DNA of 64,000 bases from JAEUKA01 sp035328405 (GTDB lineage: Bacteria > Myxococcota_A > Polyangia > Palsa-1104 > JAEUJZ01). The notes below the pieces were generated by a model. It did no database searches, was not told the DNA's origin, and was given only the letters and a program-made list of their open reading frames with translations. The stretch spans positions 6,323 to 70,322 of the forward strand of contig DAOLIT010000023.1 in NCBI GenBank assembly GCA_035328405.1, given 5' to 3'. Each line of letters starts with the position of its first letter. The first letter of the stretch is position 1. Shown here one piece after another: positions 63,870-64,000 of this stretch. The translations under genes and the position numbers were made by a program.

Positions 63870-64000
63870 AAAACAGCGTGCGGGGCGTGTCGCCGCGTAC
63901 TGAAACCAAAAAAAACAGCCCTCGGGGTGTGTCGCCGCGTACTGAAACCAAAAAAAACAGCCCTCGGGGCGTTCAAAGATGGTTTCAAACCAAAAAAAAC
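63870..64000. repeat. 42-bp tandem repeat at the right edge
   Basis: At least three units of 42 bp, two nearly identical. The distance from GTGTCGCCGCGTAC in the first to the next copy is 42 bp. The shared part contains TGAAACCAAAAAAAACAGCCC. On the minus strand the unit stays open and would encode PRAVFFGFSTRRHT-like repeats, so it may be the start of a repeat protein or a non-coding array. It continues beyond the window. Confidence 0.7.

Noticed and set aside
63626..63988. Minus-strand frame through the 42-bp repeat encoding PRAVFFGFSTRRHT-like repeats
   Set aside because: Runs into the ParA gene start region with no ribosome binding site; kept as a repeat feature, not a gene.

Overview
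The window looks like a chromosomal contig from a Myxococcota-like (deltaproteobacterial) bacterium. This is an inference from gene content: a Hanks-type Ser/Thr kinase with a membrane anchor and C-terminal repeats, a PASTA protein, an AsmA-like giant, lipoproteins with bacterial Ig-like repeats and a fibrinogen/GON-like domain, a surface metalloprotease with a MYXO-CTERM-like tail, many unusual multidomain fusions and high coding density. One run of about 100 N (around 29269-29368) marks a scaffold gap inside a 12-bp tandem repeat.

Layout. 1-5.7 kb: truncated acyl-CoA synthetase, AsmA-like protein, PASTA protein, VOC protein. 5.7-7.7 kb: EF-P and its lysyl-transferase EpmA, overlapping by 4 bp. 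7.7-10.8 kb: a denitrification operon nirK-nirV-SCO1, in which NirK is an AniA-like lipoprotein fused to cytochrome c. 11-13.3 kb: two paralogous lipoproteins with duplicated leader regions. 13.3-15.7 kb: an Rrf2 regulator, a small cytochrome c lipoprotein and a frameshifted outer-membrane protein gene. 15.8-18.5 kb: a papain/C39-like candidate cysteine peptidase with a secreted partner. 18.6-28.6 kb: glutathione transferase, metalloprotease, SRPBCC protein, TesB, MBL-fold hydrolase, Ser/Thr kinase, a protein ending in a GHKL ATPase-like domain, a nucleotide-sugar dehydrogenase and an esterase. 28.7-41.6 kb: a large membrane protein interrupted by the gap, a carbamoyltransferase/radical-SAM fusion, a 1758-residue repeat protein and an unaccompanied KamE (lysine 5,6-aminomutase beta subunit).

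41.6-53.8 kb is the centrepiece: eleven co-directional genes hypC-hypD-hypX-hypA-hypB, a CheX-like phosphatase, a CheY-like receiver, a 1160-residue kinase with an N-terminal Rieske [2Fe-2S] domain, two PAS-like regions, a CheA-like Hpt and a CheA-like ATPase, then the small and large subunits of a cytoplasmic group 2-like [NiFe] hydrogenase and its maturation protease. The order suggests a hydrogen- or redox-sensing phosphorelay in which hydrogenase electrons could reach the kinase Rieske cluster. No chemoreceptor, CheW, hypE or hypF is present in the window.

53.8-64 kb: a glycosyltransferase-like protein, a long tandem-TPR protein, tRNA-His(GUG), a methyltransferase fused to two degenerate Nudix-like units, a two-membrane-segment sensor without a catalytic output, a ParA-type ATPase, and a 42-bp tandem repeat at the right edge. 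Apparent base composition drops in three places (about 30.0-31.7 kb, 34.5-34.8 kb and the kamE gene), two of them strictly inside genes.
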